A stretch of DNA of 64,000 nt, taken from the NCBI GenBank assembly GCA_965249615.1, contig CBDFMI010000006.1:1-64000 (forward strand), in the 5' to 3' direction. The notes below the pieces were generated by a model. That model worked only from the letters and a program-made list of their open reading frames with translations. It did no database searches and was not told the origin of the DNA. This document shows, in pieces, positions 33,381 through 41,975 of the stretch. Position 1 is the stretch's first letter; each line of letters starts with the position of its first letter. Source of the stretch: G963555815 sp965249615 [NCBI: bacterium] (lineage in GTDB: Bacteria; UBA8248; JACPRG01). The position numbers and the translations under genes were made by a program.

Positions 33381-33494
33381 TTAATCACAGCACGTTGCCA
33401 GGAGCGTCTTGCACTCCGCGCAGTAGTCTTTGCCCTTGATTCGGATGACCTCACGGATACACCCGCAAGTCCCGCAATACTCCTGGGGGGTCAT
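33381..33494 (-). CDS. 37-residue zinc-ribbon protein, right copy
   Basis: TPQEYCGTCGCIREVIRIKG, then CAECKTLLATCCD. Near twin of the product of 25167-25280, including a shared downstream ribosome site. Its ATG overlaps the stop of the preceding tiny gene (CCATGACC). Conservation of this gene on both arms while neighbours diverge suggests selection. Confidence 0.75.
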   Translation of the reverse strand: MTPQEYCGTCGCIREVIRIKGKDYCAECKTLLATCCD

Positions 33495-33592
33495 GGCATC
33501 TGCCCTACCGCAAAGGCCGCCCCACCACGACAGCAATTACTTCCCCACCCCTCACAAGCCGTGTGCAGTTCGTCGCTGGTTAGTTCACCCAT
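33491..33592 (-). CDS. 33-residue hypothetical protein (MGEL type)
   Basis: Reads MGELTSDELHTACEGWGSNC and ends AFAVGQMP. The first 13 residues parallel those of the gene at 32006-32386. Overlaps the zinc-ribbon start. Very short, but start, overlap and similarity support translation. Confidence 0.45.
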   Translation of the reverse strand: MGELTSDELHTACEGWGSNCCRGGAAFAVGQMP

Positions 33593-33623
33593 CACGGCAA
33601 CCTCCGTAGGATGAAGGTCTCCA

Positions 33624-33791
33624 TCAGAACGCCATCCCGAAAGAGAAAGCGGCAAGGAAGGCAAAGCCCCAATAAACCGACACCCTGAAAATGTGAAAGC
33701 CCCGGTTTTCGGGCGGGTTGAACTGCATTGACGAGACCATCCAGAGACACGCCTGAAGCGAGAAGACGCCCCCGGCAAGCCATAGGTTCAT
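33624..33791 (-). CDS. Small two-helix membrane protein
   Basis: 55 residues from the ATG at 33791 (GGAGG upstream, overlapping the previous stop): MNLWLAGGVFSLQACLWMVS and VSVYWGFAFLAAFSFGMAF are hydrophobic, with a short polar loop (FNPPENRG). Size and topology resemble small phage membrane proteins such as holins, without further proof. Its beginning is the part fused into the left-operon gene at 24158. Confidence 0.55.
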   Translation of the reverse strand: MNLWLAGGVFSLQACLWMVSSMQFNPPENRGFHIFRVSVYWGFAFLAAFSFGMAF

Positions 33792-34006
33792 AGGTCCTCC
33801 TTGGGCTGGTCCCCAAAGAAAAGGTCCCAATGGTAATAGACCTCGTTTTGGGCGTCCTTGAAGGATCGGGCGTAGAAATCCGCAACGTGATGCCAGCCCT
33901 CATCCTCCTTCATCTTCCTGTAGTCTGAGCAGATTGCGATGCGGTCCCCTGTGCCGGACCCCTTGTCTATCCAAAGGGAGAATCTAGACTTTTCTTTCTC
34001 GCTCAT
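33788..34006 (-). CDS. Hypothetical phage protein
   Basis: 72 residues: SEKEKSRFSLWIDKGSGTGD, then DYRKMKEDEGWHHVADFYAR and VYYHWDLFFGDQPKEDL. Overlaps both neighbours by four bases (ATGA), so tightly coupled. The equivalent gene is missing from the left operon. No family recognised. Confidence 0.6.
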   Translation of the reverse strand: MSEKEKSRFSLWIDKGSGTGDRIAICSDYRKMKEDEGWHHVADFYARSFKDAQNEVYYHWDLFFGDQPKEDL

Positions 34007-34209
34007 CCCGTCTCCTTTTTGTCCCTCTTGGGCTCCGGCTCTGCGAGGTCGAGGGTGTGCCTCATGGATCTCAGGCCGCGCTTAACCTTGGCCCTCTTGG
34101 CCATCAGGTCCTTGATCTGTGTGTCAAGGTCGGCCACGTCGTCCTCCGCGTTCTTAATGGCTTGCTCGAGCGCGGGCCCATAGGTGGTATCAGGGTCTTT
34201 CCCCATCAT
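34003..34209 (-). CDS. Hypothetical coiled-coil phage protein (YGPALE)
   Basis: 68 residues after AAAGGAGGA: GKDPDTTYGPALEQAIKNAE, DDVADLDTQIKDLMAKRAKV. A short coiled coil with a charged tail. The first part is conserved in the left operon's first gene at 24158. Confidence 0.6.
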   Translation of the reverse strand: MMGKDPDTTYGPALEQAIKNAEDDVADLDTQIKDLMAKRAKVKRGLRSMRHTLDLAEPEPKRDKKETG

Positions 34210-34220
34210 TCCTCCTTTCG

Positions 34221-34385
34221 TTATTCCTCGATCACATTCTCATCGCGTGAGAGGTTCGTAGGGGATGGCTTGGGAGCCTCGTAGCCTTGGAGCCTCTCCC
34301 GCATACAGCTTTCATGGATCGGGGTCCCAGACTCCGGGACCTCAACGGGCTTGCCACAATGGGCACACTTGGTCGTCGTCTCCAC
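34221..34385 (-). CDS. Small zinc-finger-like phage protein, first gene of the right operon
   Basis: 54 residues from a GTG at 34385 preceded by AAAGGAGGACCTAGAC. CAHCGKPVEVPESGTPIHES-C suggests a single treble-clef type zinc site. It stands just inside the TTCACA pair and 48-bp repeat, so it heads the leftward operon. The left operon lacks this gene. Confidence 0.6.
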   Translation of the reverse strand: METTTKCAHCGKPVEVPESGTPIHESCMRERLQGYEAPKPSPTNLSRDENVIEE

Positions 34386-34404
34386 GTCTAGGTCCTCCTT
34401 TGAG

Positions 34405-34421
34405 TGTGAAGAAAGTGTGAA
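34405..34421 (-). promoter_or_regulatory. TTCACA-N5-TTCACA site, copy 4
   Basis: Hexamer pair on the minus strand, 20 bases before the GTG of the first right-operon gene, the same distance as copy 1 on the left side. Confidence 0.65.
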
Positions 34422-34424
34422 GAT

Positions 34425-34472
34425 CGGGGCGGTATTCAGCGGTCTTTGGCGAACGCCGGCGGAATCCGGCAA
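34425..34472 (-). repeat. 48-bp repeat, right copy (inverted at 24071-24118)
   Basis: Exact reverse complement of the left copy. Similarity continues outward through TTGTAAAACAAG to about 34543 and ends where tRNA-Leu sequence begins, which sets the right border of the element. Confidence 0.9.
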
Positions 34473-34544
34473 ACCGGGCAAGCATTTGAATGTCCGGGGA
34501 TAACCTTGTTTTACAAGCGGGTGGGGATTTCGTAAAATGGGGGT

Positions 34545-34608
34545 CGAGACGACTTAAAATCCTCGAGGGTTTAGTCCCTATGTGGGTTCGACTCCCACCC
34601 CGGCACCA
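34545..34608 (+). pseudogene. 3' half of tRNA-Leu(TAA), attachment-site-like
   Basis: From the anticodon arm (CTTAAAA loop, anticodon TAA, TCCTCG) through a long class II variable arm (GGGTTTAGTCCC), T arm (GTGGG-TTCGACT-CCCAC) and acceptor to CCA at 34606-34608. The 5' half is not recognisable upstream; element DNA begins there. The acceptor strand seems one base short (CCCGGC). This is the usual outcome of integration into a tRNA gene. Confidence 0.8.
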
Positions 34609-34665
34609 TAAAATCAACGGGTTACGTGGAATCTGTGAACCGAGGACCCACTGCAACCTTTTCCA

Positions 34666-34694
34666 TTGACGTGAAGGTCTTGCTCGGGTAGACT
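34666..34694 (+). promoter_or_regulatory. Candidate carAB promoter
   Basis: TTGACG (34666-34671), 17-base spacer, TAGACT (34689-34694), 46 bases before the carA ATG. Confidence 0.45.
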
Positions 34695-34740
34695 CCGCGC
34701 ACTTTAAGCGGAGGTCGACCTTCCGGTCCGGCTTACCAAA

Positions 34741-35841
34741 ATGAGCACTGGTTCAAACAAGGCAATCCTCGTCCTGGAAGATGGTCGCACCTTCCTTGGC
34801 CGGGGCATCGGAGCGGACTCAGACGCCGCCGGAGAACTGGTGTTCAACACCAGCATGGCCGGCTATCTGGAGATCCTGACCGACCCGTCCTATGTCGGCC
34901 AGATGGTCGTCATGACCTATCCTCAGATCGGCAACTACGGTATTCACCCCGAACAGATGGAATCTGAAAGGTCCGGGGCGGAAGCCTTCATCGTCCGAGA
35001 GCTTTCGGCCCCCAAAGGCCATTGGCGCGCCACGGGAAGCTTGGAGGAGTTGATGCGGGCTTGCGGCACCCCCGGCATCCACGGGATCGACACTCGGGCC
35101 CTGACCCTGCACATCCGCCAGGCCGGGCCTCTTCGGGCCGTTCTCTCCAGGACGGAGCTTGATCCGAAGCCTTTGTTAGAGCGAGCCCGCTCCCTCCCCC
35201 GAACGGACGGTAGGGATCTCGTCTCCGGCGTGACCTGCCTGGAGCCCCATGACTTCGGCGCGCCTCCCGGGGCGGGCCGCCCTCTACTGGGGGTCTATGA
35301 CTTCGGCGTCAAGCGGGCGATCCTGCAACAGCTTGCAGAATATTTTGCCCTGCGGGTCTATCCGTCCAACGTCCCCGCCAAAGAGGTCCTGGCGGACGGC
35401 CCGGCGGCCGTCTTCCTCTCCAATGGGCCGGGCGATCCGGCGGCGCTCTCCACTCCCATCGACAACATAAAATCCCTCTTGGGCCGTGCGCCCATCGCTG
35501 GGATCTGCCTGGGGCACCAGTTGGCCGCCCTGGCCATCGGGGCCCGGACGTACAAGATGAAGTTCGGCCACCATGGGGGGAACCACCCCGTGCAGGACCT
35601 GAGCACCGGGTCAGTTCGAATTGGCGTCCACAACCACTCCTTCGCCGTGGATGAGAAGAGTCTTCCGCCAGGGGTCCAGGTGAGCCACCGCAGCCTCAAC
35701 GACGAAACCTTGGAGGGGCTTGTCTGCGAGGACCCTCCCCTCTGGACCGTGCAGTACCACCCCGAGGCCTCCCCGGGACCTCACGACGGTCATGACCTTT
35801 TCCCGGCAATGAAAGACTGGCTTCTGAATCGGATAGGCTAA
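34741..35841 (+). CDS. carA: Carbamoyl-phosphate synthase small (glutaminase) chain
   Basis: 366 residues. The CPSase small-chain N-terminal domain (AILVLEDGRTFLGRGIGADS, VFNTSMAGYLEILTDPSYVG) is followed from about residue 180 by a class I glutamine amidotransferase: LSNGPGDPA, the nucleophile elbow GICLGHQL, HHGGNHPV, and the catalytic HPEASPGPHD. It hydrolyses glutamine and feeds ammonia to CarB for arginine and pyrimidine synthesis. carB starts three bases after its stop. Confidence 0.97.
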   Translation: MSTGSNKAILVLEDGRTFLGRGIGADSDAAGELVFNTSMAGYLEILTDPSYVGQMVVMTYPQIGNYGIHPEQMESERSGAEAFIVRELSAPKGHWRATGSLEELMRACGTPGIHGIDTRALTLHIRQAGPLRAVLSRTELDPKPLLERARSLPRTDGRDLVSGVTCLEPHDFGAPPGAGRPLLGVYDFGVKRAILQQLAEYFALRVYPSNVPAKEVLADGPAAVFLSNGPGDPAALSTPIDNIKSLLGRAPIAGICLGHQLAALAIGARTYKMKFGHHGGNHPVQDLSTGSVRIGVHNHSFAVDEKSLPPGVQVSHRSLNDETLEGLVCEDPPLWTVQYHPEASPGPHDGHDLFPAMKDWLLNRIG

Positions 35842-35844
35842 ACC

Positions 35845-38800
35845 GTGCCACGTAGAACAGACATCCATCACATCTTCATCATCGGATCGGGGCCCATCGT
35901 TATCGGCCAGGCGTGCGAGTTCGACTACTCAGGCAGCCAGGCCTGCCGCGCCCTCATAGCGGACGGCTACGAGGTCACGTTGGTCAACAGCAACCCGGCC
36001 ACCATCATGACGGACCCCGACGTGGCCACACGCACTTACGTGGAGCCGCTGACCCTAGAGACCGTCACCCGGATCCTGGAGATCGAGCGGCCCGACGTGC
36101 TCCTGCCGACGATGGGGGGGCAGACCGGTCTCAACCTGGGCGCGGATCTGGCGCGCGAGGGGGTTCTCGATCGCTTGAAGATCGAGATGGTCGGCGCGAA
36201 GCGCGACGTCATCGAACGGGCGGAGGATCGCTCTCTCTTCAAAAAGTGTGTAGAGTCCGTCGGGCTTCAGGTCCCCACCAGCGACTATGCGCGGAGCGAA
36301 GCGGAGGCCCACGCCATCGGGGAAACCCTCGGTTACCCGCTCATCATCCGGGCCTCCTTCACGCTTGGAGGGACAGGCGGCGGGGTGGCCTACAACCGGG
36401 AGGAGTTCCATGATGCGGTCCAACGCGGCCTCCGGGAGAGCCCGCGTCACGAGATCCTCATCGAGGAGTCCCTCCTGGGCTGGAAGGAGTTCGAGCTGGA
36501 GGTGATGCGCGACAGCGCCAACAACGCCTCCATCATCTGCACCATTGAGAATTTCGACCCCATGGGCATCCACACGGGAGACAGCATCACCGTCGCACCC
36601 GCCCAGACCCTGACGGACCGTGAACTGCAGACCCTCCGGGACGGGTCTCTCGCCCTCATCCGCGCGGTCGGCGTCGAGACCGGAGGTTCCAACATCCAGT
36701 TCGCCATCAATCCGCAGAACGGGGATCTGAGGGTCATCGAGATGAACCCACGCGTCTCCCGCAGCTCGGCCCTTGCCTCAAAAGCCACGGGTTTCCCCAT
36801 CGCCAAGATCGCAGCCCGCCTCGCCGTGGGATGGACGTTGGACGAGATCCGCAACGAGGTGACCGGTGAGACCCCCGCCTGCTTCGAGCCGGCCCTGGAC
36901 TACGTCGTCGTCAAAATGCCCCGGTTCAACTTCGACAAGTTTCCGGGCGCGAGCCAAACCCTGGGTCTGGAGATGCGATCCGTTGGAGAGGCGATGGCCA
37001 TCGGCCGCACTTTCCGGGAAGCGTTGGGCAAGGCGGTCCGCTCTCTGGAGACCGGGACGGACGGCCTTGACCTCCCGCCCGAAAATATCCCCGACGGACT
37101 TTCTGAGGAGGAACGGCGGAGCTTCCTCGAAGCCCAGATGGTTGAGGCAACACCTGAACGCCTCTGGTGGCTGGCAGAGGCGTTGCGGCAGGACTTCTCC
37201 GTAGAGGAGTGCGCCGAGGCCTCCAGAATCGACCCCTGGTTTGTGGACCAGGTGGCCCAGATGGTGATGCTGGAAAAGAAGATCTCTCTTTCTGCCGACT
37301 CCCTCGACGAGGACCTTCTCAGAAAGGCCAAGCGCAGCGGTCTCTCCGACGCCACCATCGGTCGTCTCTCACGCCGGGGTGAGAAGGAGGTGCGAGAGCT
37401 GCGCCGAAGCCTGAACGTGTGGCCGGTCTTCAAGCGGGTGGACACCTGCGCGGGCGAATTCGAAGCCATCACGCCCTACTTTTACTCCTCCTACGAGGAG
37501 GAAACCGAGCTTCGGGACGTGGATGGGAGAAGTGTCCTCATCTTGGGCAGCGGGCCCAACCGGATCGGTCAGGGCCTTGAGTTCGACCACGGCTGCGTTC
37601 ACGCCTCCCTTGCCCTGAAGAAACTCGGCGTGCGCTCCATCATGGTCAACTCCAACCCCTCGACCGTGAGCACCGACTACGACGTCTCCGATCATCTCTA
37701 TTTCGAGCCCATCACCGCCGAGGACATTCTTCCCATCATAGAGGCGGAACGGCCCGAGGGCGTCATCGTTCAGTTTGGAGGCCAGACGGCGTTGAAACTG
37801 GCGGGGACCTTGGCGGAGGCGGGAATCCCCATCCTGGGCACCCCGCCCGAAGTCATTGACCTGACGGAGGACCGCGGCCGCTTCCAAGTCTGGATGGAGT
37901 CCGCAGGACTTCTACAGCCCGAGAGCGGGGCGGCCCTGACGGTCGAGGAGGCCATTGCCCTGGCAAAGGCGATTGGCTATCCCCTCATCGTGCGACCCTC
38001 CTACGTCCTGGGCGGGCGAGCCATGCGGATTGTCTATGGAGAAGACGAACTCCTCGCGTACCTACAAGAGGCCTGGCACGCGGGAGCCGGAAAGGCCGTC
38101 CTCATCGACCGTTTCCTGGAGGCGGCCATTGAGCTGGAGGCCGACGCCATCTCCGACGGGGAATCCACGATTGTCGTCGGGGTGATGGAGCTCATCGAGG
38201 AGGCCGGTGTCCATTCCGGAGATTCGGCAGCCGCCCTTCCACCGCATAGCGTGTCCCCGGACATCGTCGAGGCCGTGAAGGATTTGGTGCGGACACTCAG
38301 CCGGTCCCTGGGCATCGTCGGCCTGATGAACATGCAATTCGCCGTAAAGGACGGCCAAGTGTACGTGCTCGAGGTCAACGCCCGGGCCTCCAGGACCGTG
38401 CCCTTCGTGAGCAAGACCGCCGGACTCCTGGTGGCCCAACTGGCGACCCGGGCCATGATGGGCATTCCCCTTGCGGAGAGCGGCTTAACGGCGGACCCGG
38501 AATTTAAGCACGTGGCTGTCAAGGAGGCCGTCATGCCCTTCCGCCGCTTCCGTGACGTGGATATCCTCCTCGGCCCGGAGATGAAGTCCACCGGAGAGGT
38601 GATGGGCATGGATCTGGACTTCCCGACGGCTTACGTCAAGGCGCAACTGGGGGCCGGGATGGCGCTTCCGCATTCGGGACGGGCCTTTCTGAGCGTCAAG
38701 GACGAGGACAAACCAGCCCTGGTCGCCCTCGCCGAGGAGCTCCACCGGATGGGTTTCTCCATCCTTGCGACAGAGGGGACCGCGGGAGTCATCGGGGCGG

Positions 38801-39096
38801 TCGGCCTTCCAGTGGAGCGGGTCCTCAAGGTCAGGGAGGGAGGACCGAACATTGTGGATCGGATGATCAACGGCGATGTCCAGATCGTCATCAACACGAG
38901 CCTCGGGCGGAGCACCGTCAGGGACGCGTACTGGGTTCGCCGGGCCGCCGTCGATCTCGGAATTCCTTACACAACGACCATAACGGGCGCCTCGGCCCTG
39001 GTGCGTGGGATCCAGCGCCTCAAAGAGCGCGCCCTCGTCCCTCGATACCTCCAGGCCTCCCTCAAGGAACAGGCCAGGCTACAGGGAACGACCTAA
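35845..39096 (+). CDS. carB: Carbamoyl-phosphate synthase large chain
   Basis: 1083 residues from GTG 35845, full family length. The duplicated architecture is clear: first half with [19 protein letters not shown] and FTLGGTGGG, second half from about residue 550 with [19 protein letters not shown] and [11 protein letters not shown]-terminal MGS-like allosteric domain has [14 protein letters not shown] and [15 protein letters not shown]. It makes carbamoyl phosphate from bicarbonate, ammonia and two ATP. No frameshift is present in this long gene. Confidence 0.97.
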   Translation: MPRRTDIHHIFIIGSGPIVIGQACEFDYSGSQACRALIADGYEVTLVNSNPATIMTDPDVATRTYVEPLTLETVTRILEIERPDVLLPTMGGQTGLNLGADLAREGVLDRLKIEMVGAKRDVIERAEDRSLFKKCVESVGLQVPTSDYARSEAEAHAIGETLGYPLIIRASFTLGGTGGGVAYNREEFHDAVQRGLRESPRHEILIEESLLGWKEFELEVMRDSANNASIICTIENFDPMGIHTGDSITVAPAQTLTDRELQTLRDGSLALIRAVGVETGGSNIQFAINPQNGDLRVIEMNPRVSRSSALASKATGFPIAKIAARLAVGWTLDEIRNEVTGETPACFEPALDYVVVKMPRFNFDKFPGASQTLGLEMRSVGEAMAIGRTFREALGKAVRSLETGTDGLDLPPENIPDGLSEEERRSFLEAQMVEATPERLWWLAEALRQDFSVEECAEASRIDPWFVDQVAQMVMLEKKISLSADSLDEDLLRKAKRSGLSDATIGRLSRRGEKEVRELRRSLNVWPVFKRVDTCAGEFEAITPYFYSSYEEETELRDVDGRSVLILGSGPNRIGQGLEFDHGCVHASLALKKLGVRSIMVNSNPSTVSTDYDVSDHLYFEPITAEDILPIIEAERPEGVIVQFGGQTALKLAGTLAEAGIPILGTPPEVIDLTEDRGRFQVWMESAGLLQPESGAALTVEEAIALAKAIGYPLIVRPSYVLGGRAMRIVYGEDELLAYLQEAWHAGAGKAVLIDRFLEAAIELEADAISDGESTIVVGVMELIEEAGVHSGDSAAALPPHSVSPDIVEAVKDLVRTLSRSLGIVGLMNMQFAVKDGQVYVLEVNARASRTVPFVSKTAGLLVAQLATRAMMGIPLAESGLTADPEFKHVAVKEAVMPFRRFRDVDILLGPEMKSTGEVMGMDLDFPTAYVKAQLGAGMALPHSGRAFLSVKDEDKPALVALAEELHRMGFSILATEGTAGVIGAVGLPVERVLKVREGGPNIVDRMINGDVQIVINTSLGRSTVRDAYWVRRAAVDLGIPYTTTITGASALVRGIQRLKERALVPRYLQASLKEQARLQGTT

Positions 39097-39334
39097 GCGG
39101 GGATCTTCGTCCTGTCTGGTCTTCTCCTCGCCAATCGCACTCTTTTCATCATCCTCTCAAGATCCTAAACCGACGGCCTCGCTCTGGGGCAGGGTGGGCT
39201 CTCGTTTCCCTGGAGACGCCTGAAACCCCCAGGAATATCAACAGGCTACAATGTTCACACCTGAATCGAAGTTGACCCGGGAGGCTCTCTCTGCCAATAT
39301 CCTGCAGACCACTTTAAAAAGAGGATCATGAGGA

Positions 39335-40210
39335 ATGGAAATTCTCTCACGTATTCTTCTACATAGCCTGGACGGATTTGTCTTCGGCTGGCTCTATGCC
39401 CTCATCGCTTTCGGCCTCAGCCTGATCTTCGGCATCCTCCTCATCATCAACGTGGCCCACGGCGCCCTCTACATGCTGGGGGCGGTTTTCGGGTGGTTCT
39501 TCGTCCAAGGGATCACGGGGGATACGGGGAATTTCTGGCTGGGCCTCCTCTTGGCCCCCTTGGTTGTGGGTGCATTGGCGATCCTCACGGAAATGACCAT
39601 CCTCAGGCCTATTGAACATCAGCCCATCATGACCATCCTTTCGACCTTCGGGCTGATGCTGATCTTCGAGAACCTGGTCCTCGGCTGGGTCGGAGGCCAG
39701 GCCATCATCGTCGAGGCGGGGATCACAGGCAGATTTCCCCTGCTCATTTACCAGTATCCCTACTACCGCATCTTCGTGATGGTCGTCTCCATCTCCGTCT
39801 CGATCGGGCTTTGGGCCTTTCTTCAAAAGACGAAATACGGACTTTGGGTGCGCGCCGTCCGTCAGAACAAGGACCTCGCTTTGGCGGACGGGATCCCGGT
39901 GCGCAGGGTGAACACCTTCGCCTTCGGCTTGGGGGGTGTCCTGGCAGGCCTGTCCGGGGCGCTGGCAGCGCCCATCGTCTCCGTCAGCTATCAGATGGGG
40001 CTGAATATCCTCATCGTGGCCTTCATCGTCGTCATCGTGGGAGGGTTGGGAAACCTTTTGGGAGCGGTGGTCGCCGGCCTCATCTTCGGGGAGGTGGAGA
40101 GCATGAGCGCCCTCATCGTCAACCCGACGTGGGCCCGGGTCATCGCCCTCCTTTTTGTGACCGCCTTCCTATTCTTCCGGCCGAACGGGCTCCTCAGTAG
40201 GACACGGTGA
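39335..40210 (+). CDS. livH: Branched-chain amino acid ABC transporter permease LivH
   Basis: 291 residues with eight or so membrane segments. LDGFVFGWLYALIAFGLSLI and FGILLIINVAHGALYMLGAV are standard LivH openings. The cytoplasmic loop (KTKYGLWVRAVRQNKDLALA, ADGIPVRRVNTFAFGLGGVL) docks the ATPase. It overlaps livM by four bases. The system takes up hydrophobic amino acids or related small acids. 238 non-coding bases precede it, with no obvious promoter. Confidence 0.94.
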   Translation: MEILSRILLHSLDGFVFGWLYALIAFGLSLIFGILLIINVAHGALYMLGAVFGWFFVQGITGDTGNFWLGLLLAPLVVGALAILTEMTILRPIEHQPIMTILSTFGLMLIFENLVLGWVGGQAIIVEAGITGRFPLLIYQYPYYRIFVMVVSISVSIGLWAFLQKTKYGLWVRAVRQNKDLALADGIPVRRVNTFAFGLGGVLAGLSGALAAPIVSVSYQMGLNILIVAFIVVIVGGLGNLLGAVVAGLIFGEVESMSALIVNPTWARVIALLFVTAFLFFRPNGLLSRTR

Positions 40211-41229
40211 TGGCCCAATCCACGCTTCGAAGCTCAAACTCTGCCCGCACGGCCCCTTTCCTACTCCTCGCTCTCGGGGTTCTCGCCGTTTCACCCTTTG
40301 CACTGGGGAGCTTTGGGGTTGAATTCCTGATGGAGATCCTCATCTGGGGGCTGCTGGCCCTCTCCTTCGATTTTCTCTACGGGTATACAGGGCTCCTCAG
40401 TTTGGGTCACTCGGTCTTCTTTGGAGTAGGTGTCTACGGAGTGACCCTCCCTATTCTGCACTGGCAAACGGGCCTCTGGCCCGCTATGGGGATTGGGCTC
40501 TTGGTCTCGGCCATCTCCGCGGTCATCGTCGGGTACTTCTCCGTCAAGATCCGGGGCCACGGGTTCATCATCGTGACGGTGGTCTTCGCAACTGTCATGA
40601 CCCTGATCGCCTTCGCCTTAAGGTCCGTGACCGGAGGGGACGACGGCCTCACTTTCACCCGGCCAGCCCTGACCCTAGGCCCTCTGGAGCTGAATCTGGT
40701 TCATCAGTTGACGAGGTACTATTTCGTTCTCTTCTTCGTGGCCCTGTCCTTTTTCCTCTGCCGGCGCATCCTCCGCTCTCCTCTGGGACGGGTCTTCGAG
40801 CTTATTCGGGAAAATGAAACCCGGGCCGGCTTCGTGGGCTATAACGCAGACCGTTACAAGCTCATCTCTTTTTCCATCTCGGGGATTTTCGCCGGGGTAT
40901 CGGGCATCCTCTACGCACTCTTCTTGGGCTTCGCCAGCGCCGACTTCTTCCAGTGGACCATTTCTGCGGAGGCCGTTGTCTGGACCCTCTTCGGCGGGGC
41001 GGGGACCCTCATTGGCCCCATGCTGGGGACCGGGATCTTGCTCTACTTGAAAGAACTGCTGAGCAGCCAGTGGGCCTTTACATACCTCATCTTTCTAGGG
41101 GCCATTATTATCGTTGTCGTGACGTTCGCCCCCCGCGGCCTGGTGGGGGAGGCAAGAGAAATTTTCGCCCGTCTCCGGGAAAGACGTCCCAAGAAAGAGG
41201 GGGGGGCTTCCACTGTTGCAAAGCCCTGA
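40207..41229 (+). CDS. livM: Branched-chain amino acid ABC transporter permease LivM
   Basis: 340 residues, about nine membrane helices. DFLYGYTGLLSLGHSVFFGV, the docking loop SPLGRVFELIRENETRAGFV and the end WAFTYLIFLGAIIIVVVTFA are family-typical. Overlaps livH by four and livG by fourteen bases, so the operon is tightly coupled. Confidence 0.94.
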   Translation: MMAQSTLRSSNSARTAPFLLLALGVLAVSPFALGSFGVEFLMEILIWGLLALSFDFLYGYTGLLSLGHSVFFGVGVYGVTLPILHWQTGLWPAMGIGLLVSAISAVIVGYFSVKIRGHGFIIVTVVFATVMTLIAFALRSVTGGDDGLTFTRPALTLGPLELNLVHQLTRYYFVLFFVALSFFLCRRILRSPLGRVFELIRENETRAGFVGYNADRYKLISFSISGIFAGVSGILYALFLGFASADFFQWTISAEAVVWTLFGGAGTLIGPMLGTGILLYLKELLSSQWAFTYLIFLGAIIIVVVTFAPRGLVGEAREIFARLRERRPKKEGGASTVAKP

Positions 41230-41974
41230 GGACGCCATCCTCCTAAAGGTGGAGGGTCTTGCAAAACACTTCGGAGGCCTGACCGCGGTGGACGGGGTTG
41301 ATATCAAGGTCCGCCGGGGTGAGTTGCGGGCCATCATCGGGCCGAACGGAGCCGGCAAAACCACCTTTTTTAACCTGGTGAGCGGAGGGCTGACTCCCAC
41401 CGCAGGCAAGGTCTATTTCAACGGAGAAGACATCACCGCCTTTCCCCCTGATCGGATCGTCAAGAAGGGGATCGGACGCACCTTTCAGGTCACGAGCATC
41501 TTCCCAAATCTGACGGCCCTCGATAACATCCAGTCGGCGATTCAGGGACGAAAAGGTTCGCCACACCCTTTCAGAAGTCTCCACAGCTTGCGGGACACCT
41601 GGGACCAGGCCCAGGAGACCCTGGAGCTTTTGGGGATGGGGGATCGGGCAAATGTGCTGGTCTCGGAGCTCTCCCATGGGGAGCAGAAGCTGGTGGACAT
41701 CGGGATCGCCCTGGGCTCGGACCCGGAGATGTTGCTTCTGGATGAGCCGACTGCGGGACTGGGCGCAGCCTCGACCCACGCCATGACAGACAGGATTCAG
41801 AAGCTCGCCGAAACCCGGACCATTATGATCGTGGAGCACGACATGAAGGTCATCATGACCCTGGCCGAGAGGATCTCGGTCCTCCACCACGGGAAGATGC
41901 TTGCCGAGGGGACCCCTGATGAGATCCAGGCAGACGCGGAGGTCCGTCGCGTCTACCTCACCCGAGAGGTGTGA
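41216..41974 (+). CDS. livG: Branched-chain amino acid ABC transporter ATPase LivG
   Basis: 252 residues: Walker A GPNGAGKTT, Q-loop around IGRTFQVTSIFPNLTALDNI, signature LSHGEQKLVDIGIAL, Walker B MLLLDEPTAGLG, H-loop IVEHDMKVIM. The start overlaps livM; the frame before LQSPEDAILLKVEGL is short, so 41216 is acceptable. Forms the ATPase pair with LivF. Confidence 0.94.
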   Translation: MQSPEDAILLKVEGLAKHFGGLTAVDGVDIKVRRGELRAIIGPNGAGKTTFFNLVSGGLTPTAGKVYFNGEDITAFPPDRIVKKGIGRTFQVTSIFPNLTALDNIQSAIQGRKGSPHPFRSLHSLRDTWDQAQETLELLGMGDRANVLVSELSHGEQKLVDIGIALGSDPEMLLLDEPTAGLGAASTHAMTDRIQKLAETRTIMIVEHDMKVIMTLAERISVLHHGKMLAEGTPDEIQADAEVRRVYLTREV

Positions 41975-41975
41975 G

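Noticed and set aside
24000-34545. Protelomerase or integrase gene inside the phage segment
   Set aside because: None of the frames shows tyrosine- or serine-recombinase motifs, so a hairpin-telomere life style remains only a hypothesis.
34500-34608. Complete tRNA-Leu gene
   Set aside because: No D arm or matching 5' acceptor strand upstream; only the 3' half is convincing.
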